Part shown: piece by piece, positions 13,001 through 25,034 of the stretch
Numbering within the stretch: position 1 is the stretch's first letter
How the letters are laid out: each line of letters starts with the position of its first letter
Source of the DNA: Dillenia suffruticosa
Taxonomy: Eukaryota > Streptophyta > Magnoliopsida > Dilleniales > Dilleniaceae
Direction: 5' to 3'
DNA length: 64,000 bases
NCBI GenBank assembly: GCA_033439265.1
Contig: JAVTVX010000010.1
Location: forward strand, 21,503,056 to 21,567,055
Position numbers and translations under genes: made by a program
Notes under the pieces: model-generated
Told to the model about the DNA's origin: nothing
Database searches by the model: none
The model's input: only the letters and a program-made list of their open reading frames with translations

Positions 13001-16000
13001 TGGCAATCAGTGGGAATTTTTCTTTGTTTATCAAGCAAAGTGAAACAATGGCCTGCTTTTAGTTTCTTTTAATCATTATATGTCTTACTGTAACATGAAT
13101 CTTGCATTTGTCATCATGTCTTAATGAAGTTCCATATTTTCAGGTGATCTTTCTCGTTAAAGGACCCATTTACTTAGTTTGCATAAGCTGCACAGAAGAG
13201 CCCTATGAGGCATTGAGGGGACAGCTGGAGCTTATTTATGGTCAGGTAGAATTACTCCCCCCCCTTCATTCCATCTCTCTTTCAAATGTCTCTTCTATCC
13301 ATGGGTTGCGGTTCTGGTGTTTTGCTCTGATTTGTGGGCAGTGCTTGTTTGTGCTTGTGAGCAACTCGTCATGTTCAATTTTGTGCTTTAGTAGGTGTCC
13401 TTTTTTTTTGTAGCTATGATATTTACTGATCTGTCTCTTTCTGTGTGCAGATTTTTTCTGTTAACTTGACTTAATTTGATTCTTCTGCTTCCTTTCTTCT
13501 TTTGTAACTCTGATATGGGTGCAGATGATACTTATTTTGACAAAGTCAGTGAATAGATGTTTTGAGAAGAACCCCAAGTTTGATATGACACCCTTGCTTG
13601 GAGGAACAGATGTTGTCTTCTCATCTCTCATCCATTCTTTCAGCTGGTCTGTTGCAACTCCTTGTTGTTTTCTTCTGGTTGTTTATGGTTTTGATCACTT
13701 ACTGCTGTTCATAGAGAGCATTGTTTTGCATTTTGTTTGACCATTTGGCCTGTGTAACTTTCCATATTCCCATGTGATGCACTACCTTGGCATCAGACCC
13801 TGCAGTACGCTGGGAAAATTTAGGTATTGATAATGTAACTTCATCCATAATGTGTTGGACAACATACATGACCTTTAAGTCCAGTTTGGGACACGCAATT
13901 TTGAACCTGCTATGATAAATTCATATTTTTAAATCCATATTTGCTCTTATGCTTAAGAATTTCCATTGAGCAATGTCAGAGGGCTATCCTGTGTTTGCAT
14001 GACAGCACATGTATATACTGCATATGTTCAATTTCTTTTTCCCTGTAATTTCTTTCTTATTCTGATTTTGCTATTTATTCATTTTTATTCTTATTTATTT
14101 AATTATTTATTTTTATTTATTTATTTATTTATTATTCATTTATCTTTGTATTTATTTATTTATTTTAATTATCTTCGTATTTGTTTCTCAAATGACCGAC
14201 CCCAAAGTATTGGGATTAAGGTTCAATTCGTTGCTATTGTTGTATTCTGATTTTACTATGGTTTTAGGAACCCGGCAACATTTCTCCATGCATATACGTG
14301 TCTTCCTCTTGCTTATGCCACAAGGCAAGCTGCAGGTGCCATTCTGCAGGATGTTGCTGATTCAGGCGTCTTGTTTGCAATATTGATGTGTAAGCACAAG
14401 GTTTGTCAGATATAGTTCACAATATTTCTTTTGTCCCAATTGGCTTAATTTGCATGTTTAATTGGGCAGAGCAACTCATGATTTGTTGCACAATTTTAGG
14501 TTATCAGTCTTGTTGGTGCACAGAAAGCTTCCCTTCATCCTGATGATATGCTGCTACTTGCCAACTTTGTTATTTCATCGGAGTCATTCAGGCAAGTGAA
14601 ATCATTTGTGGCTTTTCCATGATCCTTCTGTGGCGAACCTAATTTGAGCAATTTGCCCTCATTTTTTCCTGTTGTTTTCTGGTGGGGGCTATATTGCTTA
14701 TAGCCTCTTGGATAATGAATCTTTTGATAGTTCCAGTATAATTTGTGGCATCTTACAGGCATTGGTATCAGACCACTATTGATTGATGTTATTTTTCTAC
14801 TAACTAGAAGAATACCATTGTGGTGAGGGGAGTGAATTGTGGGTTGAATTCATTTAGTTTGTCAGTTGTTTCACATGCTCTATTGGTTTCTTGCAGGACA
14901 TCAGAATCTTTTTCACCTATATGTCTGCCGAGATACAATCCCATGGCATTTCTGTATGCATACGTCCATTATCTTGATGTGAGTATGAGATTGATTTTTT
15001 CCTTTCCAGATGCAATTTAACAGATCTATTTGTTGTTACTAAATGCAGTTTGTTCTAACTCTTTTCTTTATTGCCATAGGTTGACACATATCTGATGTTG
15101 CTCACGACTAGTTCGGATGCCTTCTACCATCTCAAAGATTGCAGGTAGATAATGTCATCTTGGTTCCTTTGGTTAAATGACCTTATGATTTCTCCAAGTA
15201 GAAGTAAGCTTATCTTTGCAATAGGTAGATATGAGATTGATCTTGTCGAAATGCAGCTGCGAAAACTGCCATCTATGTTCCCTAGTTGTTTAAGTGGCAG
15301 ATCAAATTAACCCTCTAAAACAATAAAGACTTGGTTGTATAGGGTTCGGATTGAAACGGTCCTTCTGAAGTCAAATGTTCTCAGTGAGGTCCAAAGATCC
15401 ATGATAGATGGCGGGATGCATGTTGAGGACTTACCTGTTGATCTATCTCCTCGTTCGGGATCTTTATTTCCTCATCTGGGTCAGGAAAGGCCTGGAACTG
15501 ACTCACCAAATGGATTTAGGGAAGCAACTTCTGGAATTGGAGGTCCTGCTGGACTCTGGCATTTCATATATCGAAGCATCTATCTTGATCAGTATGTGTC
15601 TTCTGAGTTCTCATCACCAATCAACAGTCCTCAGCAACAGAAAAGGTCACAGTTTTGATTAAGCATTTTTGTCGATGAAATTATAACTCTCTCTCAACAT
15701 GTTTCTACTTTGTGTCTTAGCAAGTGGAATAACTATGTTTTTCTGGTACAGGTTATACAGGGCTTACCAAAAACTCTATGCTTCCATGCATGATAGAGGA
15801 ATTGGGCCACATAAAACACAGTTTAGAAGAGATGAAAACTACGGTACAAATTTCTTACTGAATGCTGTAATTGTTGCTTTTTATGAAGATGGCCATTATT
15901 GTTCATATAAAGATGATACCGTCATCCTAGGTTTCCATCCAATGTGTGCCATGGATTTGTTTAATAACGGCTCACCCAGTGCACAAAGTGCTCCCCGACT

Positions 16001-17897
16001 TAGTGCAGGGGTAGGGGCTTTGGGGAAAAACATCATTTACATCTTGATGAGATAGAGTGGCCTCCAAATCATCATGATACAACATGGCACATATCACTGT
16101 TGCAAGTCTTGGTATTACTACGCTGCAAAATTATTGAATTTTATTCATTGTAGAACATTCATGAACCGTCTTTCTTTTCACTTGGACTGTTTAAATTGCC
16201 ACATTGGAGCACCACAATGTTTGTCAATCATTAACACAAATATTATGAAAGAGACAATCTACCAAAATGATGGAGGCAATGTCCATAGTACATCTCTATT
16301 TAGTTTTGCATATATCTGCAAAATTTTATCCATCTCGGATCACTTCTGTCGTTACAACGTAAGTTGCACCGGCACTTCTAAAACTGACCATGTTTCATGC
16401 TCCTGTTGGATATGGTTGTTAGACATAACTTGATACCAACACTTTGTAATTCCATGTAGTATAAAATTTTAAATCTTTTCTATATCAATGTCTGTGTCGT
16501 GTTGTGTCACATCTGTGCTTCATAGATAATGGCATATGGCATGATTAATGGCATATGGCATGATGGTTGTATCCTGTGTACTTTTCCTAGACAACTGCAT
16601 AGGGTTTTGCCTATGACAACTATATGTCTGGCTTCCTTTGTAGTGTTGCAAGTGCATTGAGCTTACGTTATACTCCTTGATAGTGCATCTTACTATGTTC
16701 ATATGGAGGATAACTCACATTCGGTGTGGTGGTACTTTTTGAAATTATAGATCATTTTCCTGATTGCTTCATATGTATTCATTACCTCCTTGGTGTTACC
16801 TTTTTTATTGCAATGACCATCCATACTTCTGCATTTTTCTATTTCTTCTCGCATTCTTTATGGCTTCTTTTTTACCTATCTTTATTTGCCAATTTGACTT
16901 ATCTCAGTTTTTTCGGTTCTGACAATCTAAGATGTATAGCATTCAAGTTTAAGGAATAATTGACCTTTTACTGTGTGGCAGTTTTACTCTGCTGGGTGAC
17001 CCAAGATTTTGAGCTCTATGCAGCCTTTGATCCACTTGCAGACAAGGTGCATGTTTAAGCTTTTCAAGATTAACCACAGTAAATAAAGATTGGTCTAGAA
17101 GTTCTTATAAGTACGCATACCCGTTTAGCAAATAGAAGGGGGGGATCTTTTACATGCAGACATGATTCTTTCATAACAAACTAAAATTTCCCTATGGTGA
17201 ACTTCAAAATTATCATTATTTCAAAATCATTTTGTTCAAAAAGTTAAGAATGCAAACAAGTCATTATCCTTAGGAAGCTCTTCTCCACCAAATATTCAAA
17301 CACCCCCTAAATAAATAAGTAAATAAATATATAAACAAATAAGAAGATAACTTCTATAAGAAGCAAAATTTCATTATAAATGACTCACTAAATAGCTCTT
17401 TGGAATTGTTTAATGTCTGCATGTGTTTACTGATGTAGACATCACCCTTTCCCTTCTAAAGCTCTCTCTCTCTCTCTCTCTCTCTCATGCATCCATGTGC
17501 ACATGTACACTGTTCTATGGAAATAAATTAGGGGGTATTTGGTTTGCAATTGGAAATCAGAATTGGATTTGGAATCAAAACCTTAGGAAGGGGTTTCAGA
17601 AACTCAATAATTTGTGGGTTTCATACCTAAACTCATTATCATTCCATTAATTCAAACAAATTATATGGATTTCAATCTGATTTTTTGTTTCGATTTGTTT
17701 TAATCAAATGCCCCCTTAGTTTGCATAAGCTTGGCATAGAAGCTGTTATTCATTTACACTGGATTATGGTGGATACAAGTCTTAAGTGGATAAACTTGCA
17801 GGCTTTGGCGATAAAAACTTGCAATCGTGTCTGTCAATGGGTGAAAGATATGGAAAATGAGATATTCTTGTTAGGAGCCAGCCCATTTTCATGGTGA
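10098..17897 (+). CDS. MON1: Vacuolar fusion protein MON1 (SAND family)
   Basis: MON1 pairs with CCZ1 as the exchange factor that activates Rab7 on late endosomes, driving endosome-to-vacuole traffic. Fourteen exons: 10098-10817, 11922-12001, 12138-12209, 12295-12334, 13144-13245, 13525-13646, 14268-14400, 14500-14591, 14897-14978, 15080-15144, 15343-15645, 15752-15843, 16982-17046, 17802-17897. Joined, they give 687 residues, somewhat longer than Arabidopsis MON1. Residues 1-240 are an acidic, Ser/Glu-rich tail; the conserved longin-domain core follows, with [66 protein letters not shown] and a C-terminal LLGASPFSW. An in-frame ATG at 10068 exists, but the conserved MAxxDSxSSS-type start favours 10098. 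Intron 8 has a GC donor. At2g28390 is the likely Arabidopsis counterpart, next to DRB2 there as here. Confidence 0.95.
11160..11620 (+). other. Possible retroelement-like insert in MON1 intron 1
   Basis: This part of intron 1 (10818-11921) reads as longer degenerate coding-like stretches than the rest of the intron and ends in an oligo-A run at about 11610-11619. It could be the 3' end of an old LINE or retrocopy. I found no target-site duplication and no recognisable protein, so this is a weak call. Confidence 0.25.
14076..14165. repeat. TTTA/TTAT-rich low-complexity tract in MON1 intron 6
   Basis: Repeated TTTATTTATTTA-type units in the intron between exons 6 and 7 (13647-14267). Confidence 0.75.
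16527..16564. repeat. 19-bp tandem direct repeat in MON1 intron 12
   Basis: TAATGGCATATGGCATGAT is present twice, back to back, at 16527-16545 and 16546-16564. Each unit itself contains two GGCAT motifs. Confidence 0.85.
17462..17488. repeat. (CT)n microsatellite in MON1 intron 13
   Basis: An uninterrupted CT tract of 27 bases within the intron 17047-17801. Confidence 0.9.
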
Positions 17898-18110
17898 TTT
17901 TTCCCAGATATTGTAACACAGAGTATAGTTAAGTTTTTGGTTCTTAATAATATCTCCCAAGAGGTTTCTGTTTATTCTTTTTGTTCCACATTCTTTTGTT
18001 GTATAGTCCAGGGTTGCCTTCTGAAATGTCATATGATGCCAATTGTAATTGACTATTTTTATTTTATCCGGAGATATTATTTATCAGGTCTTTCCCTTCG
18101 GCTACCACAA

Positions 18111-18290
18111 CTCATTTGTATTTTTGATTCCTGGGCTTATTCTAGATGAACTTCTCAGTGCTGCATACCTTCCTGCAAGTAAATAAACTTCTTGAGGTCA
18201 CGAGTCACTTGTATTTTTTGATTCCTGAACCTATTCTAGATGAACCTGTTAGGGTTGTATACTTAATTGTAAGTAAATGAACTTTTGGGG
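18111..18290. repeat. Diverged 94-bp tandem duplication 3' of MON1
   Basis: The unit starting TTGTATTTTTGATTCCTG at about 18116 recurs at about 18210 with the landmarks TATTCTAGATGAAC and AAGTAAAT(A/G)AACTT in the same order. The copies differ by scattered substitutions, so the duplication is not recent. It lies 220-390 bases after the MON1 stop and may be in its 3' untranslated region. Confidence 0.75.
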
Positions 18291-19011
18291 ATCAGATGAA
18301 ATCTAATTTATCTCCCCAGTGCTACGTAGGACAACTGCCTAGGGGGGCCTTATGTCCGAACTGGAGATGCCTGTGTTCTCTTGAAGTAGATGACCATCAA
18401 TCCCAAGGTCAGGGACTGTGAGGAGAGTTATATGCCTGGTAAGCACTGCTTCATTTAGAAAATTGGACGCCCTTTTTCTCTGATAATTATGCATGCATAT
18501 CCTCATACCTATTCTAGACTCGGGTACCAAGTAGCAAAGCCACCATGTCCAGAGCAGTTCTGAAAATGTAATGAATTTTCTTGAAGCCATTGATGGCTTG
18601 AAATCAGGTCATGGACAGGTGCAGACGTCAGACACTTTTAGTTTCTCATGTTGTCTTACATCTTGTGGGATTCACGTGGTGTAGACCTTAAGGTTGATGA
18701 AAAAAGGAAAGAGTTCTCGCAAAGAGTTAATTTTTTTGTTTTTATTCCTACAATGAGGTGGTGATGCCTCCGTAGGAGCTGCTAATAAAGGATAATTTCC
18801 TGCATTCCGCTTAATTTTTTATTGACATGCTAGACGGGAAGAGTGGTTTACATAGGCTTGTTGAACATGAACTTGACTTTGATCATTGATCAAAGTAAAC
18901 TGAGACGTGATGCTGAAAAGCAGGTGAGAAACCACTAAAGAGGTTCTTGGTTCTATGATGTCTTTATTGAACATTGGACCTCTGCAACTTCAATGCTGAT
19001 TGTTGATTGTC

Positions 19012-19129
19012 ATAGTCAAACAATCTGGGTCTCTAAGGGGATAGTTTAGTCGTACAAACTTGCTCTCCCAATCCGGTGATTTTCGATTCAAATCCTTGTA
19101 CAACAAAAAAAAATAGTCAAACAATTTGG
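19012..19129 (+). mobile_element. Short SINE (family D) with 17-bp TSD
   Basis: Plus-strand element at 19029-19112 with box A-like ATAGTTTAGTCG (about 19041), box B GATTCAAATCC (19085-19095) and a poly(A) tail. Flanking copies of ATAGTCAAACAATCTGG (19012-19028) and ATAGTCAAACAATTTGG (19113-19129) match at 16 of 17 bases. The element is little more than a tRNA-like head plus tail. Confidence 0.8.
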
Positions 19130-19222
19130 TTTCTGTTTTAGTGTTTGGTTTTTTAGAGAAGAAAAAAGGAAGTCTCTTAATAGTTTGTGGAGTCCACTTA
19201 ATGGAAGATTTAGAAAGTCAAT

Positions 19223-19340
19223 CAACAGCAGGTGGATGTATTTTTTTTTTTGGTTCATAGTGAGGTTCGAACTCGAGTTTATGAGGAAGGGAGATTGGTG
19301 TCACTTGAGCTGAAGCTCGTTGGCCAACAGCAGGTGGATG
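19223..19340 (-). mobile_element. Short SINE (family C) with 16-bp TSD
   Basis: Minus-strand element at 19239-19324. Read on that strand it has box A-like CAGCTCAAGTGA, box B GAGTTCGAACC and a poly(A) end (T run at about 19241-19251). Perfect 16-base duplications of CAACAGCAGGTGGATG flank it at 19223-19238 and 19325-19340, so the insertion is fairly young. Confidence 0.85.
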
Positions 19341-20154
19341 AATTCTCTTAATAGTTTGTTCTCTTATAGCTGAGTAAAAATGGTAGGAAGGATGATCATA
19401 TGAGGCTAAGTTCTCTGCTCATTTTATAAGGTTTAATTTGAATTGTCTTAGGTGATGAGCCTATTACTGTTGCTAGCAAAATCGAGTCAAAGCTATGCAA
19501 ACATGTGAGATTGTCCCGTGTCCAAAAGAAGATGGAAAAAGGCAATTCCTTAACGGAGAAATAAAATATGAGAGAGTTAATTTCTTAATGGATATCACAG
19601 TATTTGAATCTATTAGTAGGTCAAAACTTAAATATCGTTAGTGAAAATCAAAAAAAAAAAAAAAAATCGTTTTTGAGGAATTAGGGAGTCTCCACTACCT
19701 GGACGGGGTCCATGGGTGATCAGGAATTAGGGAGTCTCCGGGCAATCCTGGAGGCAACTGAGTTGAGGAGTCAAAGTTCATCAATTTCGGAGAAAAAATA
19801 AAGTTATGCTCCCCAATCCCAATTACCCATCCCCACTCACTTCATTTTGTCCTCCACATTCCTCCCTTTATTTCTTTCACTTTTCATCGGTCTTTACACC
19901 AATTGACCCCAAACGCCCAAAAAGAAAAAGGAAAAAAGTCACCCATCCAACGGATAATTTACCACTACAATCAGCATCACGAATATATTTGATGGATTAA
20001 AAGAAAAGCTTTAATGTAAAAATCAGGTTGGGCTTGCCTTCCTCGATGCTGGAGATTCCTTTGGCCCTCTGACGTTATTGCCATTATTGCTCAAACTAGT
20101 GTCATCTTGTATGGACGCTTTCATTGCTTCTCACCACACCCCATATGAGTATGA

Positions 20155-20159
<5 letters not shown>

Positions 20160-20196
<37 letters not shown>
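20160..20196. repeat. (CT)n microsatellite
   Basis: An uninterrupted CT tract of about 37 bases, 1.4 kb upstream of the DRB2 start codon. Confidence 0.9.
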
Positions 20197-20198
<2 letters not shown>

Positions 20199-20394
20199 AG
20201 CACATTATTGCAGTTGACTTTATTGCCATCGTGTCATATAATTTTGCTAATAACAAAGAGAGATTCAAACATTAGAAACGCACATAAGGCGGACATGTAC
20301 ACCCGTATCCAAAGTAATTAAATTCCCTCTTCTTTTCTTTTTCACGTTAGCAACTTTTGGCATTATTTTTGAGTATACAGCGGTAAATTTATCG

Positions 20395-20428
20395 TATATA
20401 TATATATATATATACACACATACACACA
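20395..20428. repeat. (TA)n/(CA)n compound microsatellite
   Basis: TA repeats to about 20414 followed by ACAC/TACACA repeats. Confidence 0.85.
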
Positions 20429-20677
20429 ATAAGTCCTAAATTATACCTGCAAATAAATATGTTAGACAGTTCTCTGTGGCATTAAAATTTCTAACTACAA
20501 TCTTTAAGAAAAAAAAAATATTTCTTGAACTAATTAAATTGAAAATTTCTATGAGATAGATCTTTTTAATAATTAAGAAAATTGAGCTCTCAAATTATTA
20601 CAATTGTAACCTGCAACCAGATAAAAGTAAATAAGACTTTTGTTTGTAGACAGTAAAGGAATTTAACTAAATGGCAA

Positions 20678-20699
20678 TTTTTTTTTTTGGGGGGGGGGG
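20678..20699. repeat. T11G11 homopolymer junction
   Basis: Eleven T followed directly by eleven G. Similar T/G junctions occur at 33698-33714 and 56980-57000. Confidence 0.85.
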
Positions 20700-20856
20700 T
20701 TATAAATTAAATCTTTATTGTCCTAAAAATTATAATTTTTGTTTTTAAAATTTTTAATCCGAATGTATAATATAAAATTTTCACTTTACCTCTGCTCTAC
20801 TACTTTTGAGACTACGATTCCTAATTAAATTTCTGGGTCAATTTCTACTATGAAAA

Positions 20857-20857
<1 letters not shown>

Positions 20858-20898
<41 letters not shown>
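20858..20898. repeat. (ATT)n microsatellite
   Basis: About 13 uninterrupted ATT units. Confidence 0.9.
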
Positions 20899-21363
20899 GA
20901 TCATTTTATAATGGAAGTTTGTAATTTTGAAACTAGAGGAATTATTAATGAGCCATGAATGATTCAATCTTCAAAGCCGGAGTGGCATTCAGGCTTTGTT
21001 ATATTAGCCTTCCACATACATACATAAGACCATTACAATCATCAAAGCCTTTTAATTTATGATCCCGCGTTGAGAATTAATTGCCCAATAAATTCTGACA
21101 ATTATATATTGATAGATACTTCTAAATATTAATATTAATTATCTGGAAAAAAATGGGGAAATTGTAGGAATATATTACATCCATGCAAGCTTAACGAGCC
21201 TTGGGTTGACTCCCACCCCAATACATACGATAAAGCATTAAAAATTCCTCACTACAAAACAAAACAAATTAACATTTAATTAAAAAAGAGAAAACCATAA
21301 ACAACTCCACTTGTGCATTTGCTACTCCTTCCTTTTCCCATTTTCCTCGGTTTCAACTTCCCC

Positions 21364-21526
21364 TACTCCCTCCCTCCCTCCCTCCCCCTCTCTCTCTATC
21401 CCTTCCAAAACCCTAGCTTTCTTGATACATTATCAGAACATTTCTTTCTCATTCATGAACTCTGAATCTTTCACTTATTTCACCCCAAAACTCCATCGAT
21501 CGGATCTGTTTCTGGTACAGTTTTAT

Positions 21527-21565
<39 letters not shown>

Positions 21566-21566
21566 G
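21364..21566 (+). promoter_or_regulatory. DRB2 leader: CT-rich tract, AAACCCTAG and (GA)n
   Basis: A CCCT/CTCTCT-rich pyrimidine tract (about 21364-21400) is followed by AAACCCTAG at 21408-21416 and then a (GA)n tract at 21532-21561 that ends five bases before the start codon. GA/CT tracts near starts are bound by BPC GAGA-binding factors in plants; the AAACCCTA motif is a telo-box. This is probably the promoter-proximal region and 5' untranslated leader. Confidence 0.55.
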
Positions 21567-24500
21567 ATGTATAAGAACCAGCTGCAGGAGCTGGCACAGA
21601 GGAGCTGTTTCAATCTACCATCATACACGTGTATAAGAGAAGGACCGGATCACGCTCCGAGATTCAAGGCCACCGTTAACTTTAACGGCGAGATCTTCGA
21701 GAGTCCTAACTACTGTTCTACTGTCCGTCAAGCGGAGCATGCTGCGGCTGAAGTCGCTCTCAACTCTCTCTCCAACAGTGGTCCTTCTCACTCCCTCGCC
21801 GCTCGTATTCTCGTAAGTTAACGTCCGTTTGTCTTCCTCTGTTAACTTCCGTTAGGGTTCCGTTATGGCCTTTACTCTTCCTTCTCCCTTGTGAGTCGTG
21901 ACCTTGTGTCAGTGCAGTTTCTTGTTTGAATCCCAAACTGCAGCTAATTTTATTTTTGCTAACATACGCCGTGTGCGCTGGCCGCTCTCGTGGAATCTTT
22001 TAGAGAGAGAGAGAGAATGCGATAATGTGCGCCGTGTTTGTTGAGCGGCTTATCTTGCTGACCATTGGGCTTTTTGGTGATCGCCGATTAAGGAGATGGT
22101 CAAAACATCGTCGAAATGGAAAATGACGAAAATGCTCCTGCGGTTTTTGCTCTGCTGCCTTCTACTCTGAGCTTGAGACTCCTCTGAAGTGAGAGTGACG
22201 AAAGTGAATCCAAATGTAGGAGAGGGTGAAATTTTGGGGAAGACATAGCCAATAACCAAGGCCCATCTCATCTGGACTTCTGTTGTCCTTTTTCGTATTA
22301 CCGATCACAGCTGTAACTGCGAAGCCGTTTTCAGGACCCTTTGGCTACAATATTTTTTAGTGTCATTTACTGTTCTCATGTTCATCACTTGTGAGGTTTT
22401 CTTGTGAACTTTCTATTTTTATCTACAGGGGTCCTTTCATTCCCTGGCATTTCAGTTTGTTTGCTGATAAATTAAGACTTGAATCTTTTCTCAATCATTA
22501 AAAAGTTGGGTGAGAGGGTAAGTAGAGAAGGTGGTGTTTGCTTAAACCATGTGGCCTCTCCCGCTCATATGATTTTCTATTATCCTAGCTCCTTACTAGA
22601 GATTGGTAGATCAATGTAGATAGCATTGGGGTATATGTTCTTGGTACTTTCAAACAATCACAAGAAAATTTTTTGGGAATTGTTGTCCGCCTGCGGGTTG
22701 CACATTTTGTTGCCTGTGTGAGTTAGAGGTCCAAACAAATTAGGAGGCAGTTGAGATTGGAACCAAATCTGAATGACATTTAAGCGCTTGCGAGGCATTG
22801 CGGTTCATCTTGAACCTAAACCTATTTCAAGAGGTTGTGTCAAGAGCAATTAAAATCCAATTGTTAATTGATTCAGAGTAGCCGTTTCACTCCAAATTTT
22901 GTTTGATATTGAAATATGAAAGCAGAGTGTTGCTGGAATTGAACAGTTGCACTATGATTGAACCATAAAGTGATTGTTATCTATTGAGATAACAATTTGG
23001 GAAGTAAGCAACTACCAGCCTGGACATGGAAAATTTTGGAGATAAGCACTTATAATAGAGCTTGATCCAGAGCAAAGTGTTTGAGGTTCAATAATCATTA
23101 ACTCTTTCCAAAGAAAGTGGTCATGAAATTATAATGCATCTTCACAGATTTGAGAAGGTTAATTCGTAGTTTTTTTCTGGCGAGTTCTTTTAGGAACTTC
23201 AGAGTGTTTTGTTTTCTTGAAACTAACTAGGATTTAATTTGGCCAGGATGAAACAGGAGTTTACAAGAACCTCTTACAGGAAATTGCGCAAAGAGTCGGA
23301 GCCCCACTACCGCAGTATACAACTTACAGATCAGGCCTTGGGCATCTTCCTGTCTTTACCGGAATGGTAGAGCTTGCTGGAATTACATTCACAGGTGAAC
23401 CTGCAAAAAATAAAAAACAAGCAGAAAAAAATGCAGCCATGGCAGCTTGGTCGTCCCTGAAACAATGTGAGTCCCTCTTGAGATTTTCTTTGAAAATGTT
23501 GGAATGGTAGATTGTAAGGTATGATGCCCTGTAGAGTGGATGGACACTTGATCCTCATTTTGCTCCTGATCCAAGTAGGACCAAGGAAAGTGATAGAAGC
23601 TCAATTTTGTCTACTTATCTAGGTATTCCCCAATGCTTTTGTATGCTTCGCTGTGATATATAATTCATAAAGGACCGGTAAATCAATTTAACAACTTTTG
23701 GCATTCTACTAGACGCAATCGGGTGGTTTGCCATTACTCTAGTATATTTTTAGATTGTACAGTTCTTTAGAAGTACCAGGAACTTGAACATGTGCTTGAT
23801 TGTGGCGGTAATGTTGATTTGGATCCTCAGCAGATGTAATAACTTCTAGAAATAAGTGTGAAGGATTTTGCGTTTCCAGGTCCAAAATTCAAAAGGTCTG
23901 GAAGCGACTTACCATGCCTCAGGCAACTGAATTGCCGAGTACAGCATAAAAAGGAGTCTAGCCAAAAAGTTGTCCTGTTGTCAAAACATAGTGTTTCTTC
24001 CGTTAAACTCGTTACGGATTTCATATATACAAAGCATAAGTGCATTTCCATGTGTCCAATAGAAGATAGAACATTTGATGTTCAATAGGTTATCATTGCA
24101 CTATGGATGTACATATATGATAACACACTTTTCTTTGGCAGTGGCAAAGGAAACCGCTAGTTCATCATCTGAAGCAGAGAACAGTGATGAGCTGGAACAA
24201 GTAACAATAGCACGGGCCTTGCTGAATTATTGTCTAAAGGAGAAGATTGCAATGACTAATTCATCCAATGGCCCATCACGTTTCCCCCAAAAGTTCCCCA
24301 TTCAGATTCCAAGACTAACAAGTCCACAACCTCCAGCAGCCACTACATCTAGAATATTGCCCTTGATATGCCCAAAAACGCCTCCTAGGACCAGACCTGC
24401 ATCACCAGTAGCCAATGAGACACACTTGGCTTCCACGCAAATTCCATTATCGGAACACAGTCCTCGCCCCCAAAAGTTCCCTGGAGCAGGGGCAGCTCCC

Positions 24501-25034
24501 TATATCCCCATTCGTCAATATAGGCCACCTTGTCGTCGGGTTGCACCTCCAGTGACCATAAGAACTGCAGTGCCTGTCTTCTCTGCACCACAACTTCCAC
24601 CCCCATCTACAACCATCCCTCCAGTGGTGCGGGCACAACCAGTTCGAATTGCCCCCCCAGTGTGTGTTAGGCAGGTGGTGCCTGTTTTTGCTGCTCCACC
24701 AGCTCCTAAAGACGCACCAAAATCAAGCACTGTCGCCCCACTACCTGTGTGCATTAGGCCCACTGTGCCTGTTTTTGCAGCTCCACCAGCTCCAAAAGAG
24801 CCACCAAAGGCAAGCGCTGTTGCCCCACCAGTGTGCATTAGGCATGCTGTGCCTGTTTTTGCCGCTCCAGCTCCAAATATTTTCCCGGAGGAAACTTATG
24901 TTAGTCCACCAGTTAAAGCACCTTCTCAGATGGAAGAGGCTGAGAAGCAGACAGCGAAGGGGCAGCAAGAATCTGATTTGGGTAGTGAGCAACATGAATC
25001 TGTGGTGAAAATCTTAGAAGAGCTTGAGATATGA
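21567..25034 (+). CDS. DRB2: Double-stranded RNA-binding protein 2-like (DRB2)
   Basis: Three exons, 21567-21812, 23247-23466 and 24142-25034, give 452 residues. Two dsRNA-binding domains sit at the N-terminus: about 1-70 (starting MYKNQLQELAQRSCFNLPSY) and about 87-155 (VYKNLLQEIAQRVGAPLPQY ... KNKKQAEKNAAMAAW). These are near-identical to the plant DRB2/DRB3/DRB5 group. DRB2 acts in the nucleus in microRNA processing and translational repression. After VAKETASSS and the conserved DELEQVTIARALLNY segment, the rest is a Pro-rich tail with four imperfect copies of an APPVxIRxxVPVFAAPPAPK-type unit. At2g28380 is the probable Arabidopsis counterpart. Splice sites: GTAAGT donor after CTC, GTGAGT donor after CAAT. 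An ATG at 24075 in frame with exon 3 is intronic and not a start. Confidence 0.95.

Larger units (their letters stand above)
17898..21363. other. Spacer between MON1 and DRB2
   Basis: About 3.5 kb with no further gene. It holds the probable MON1 3' untranslated region, a 94-base tandem duplication (18116-18290), two small SINEs (19012-19129 and 19223-19340), a short direct repeat of AGGAATTAGGGAGTCTCC at 19676-19693 and 19722-19739, and several microsatellites. The right end is the DRB2 promoter. Confidence 0.6.

Noticed and set aside
24075..24141. ATG at 24075 as the start of a 319-residue gene
   Set aside because: It is intronic sequence in frame with DRB2 exon 3; a proper acceptor at 24140-24141 joins it to the two dsRNA-binding domains.
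24515..24838. Minus-strand Gly/Thr-rich open frame
   Set aside because: Antisense shadow of the Pro-rich DRB2 tail.
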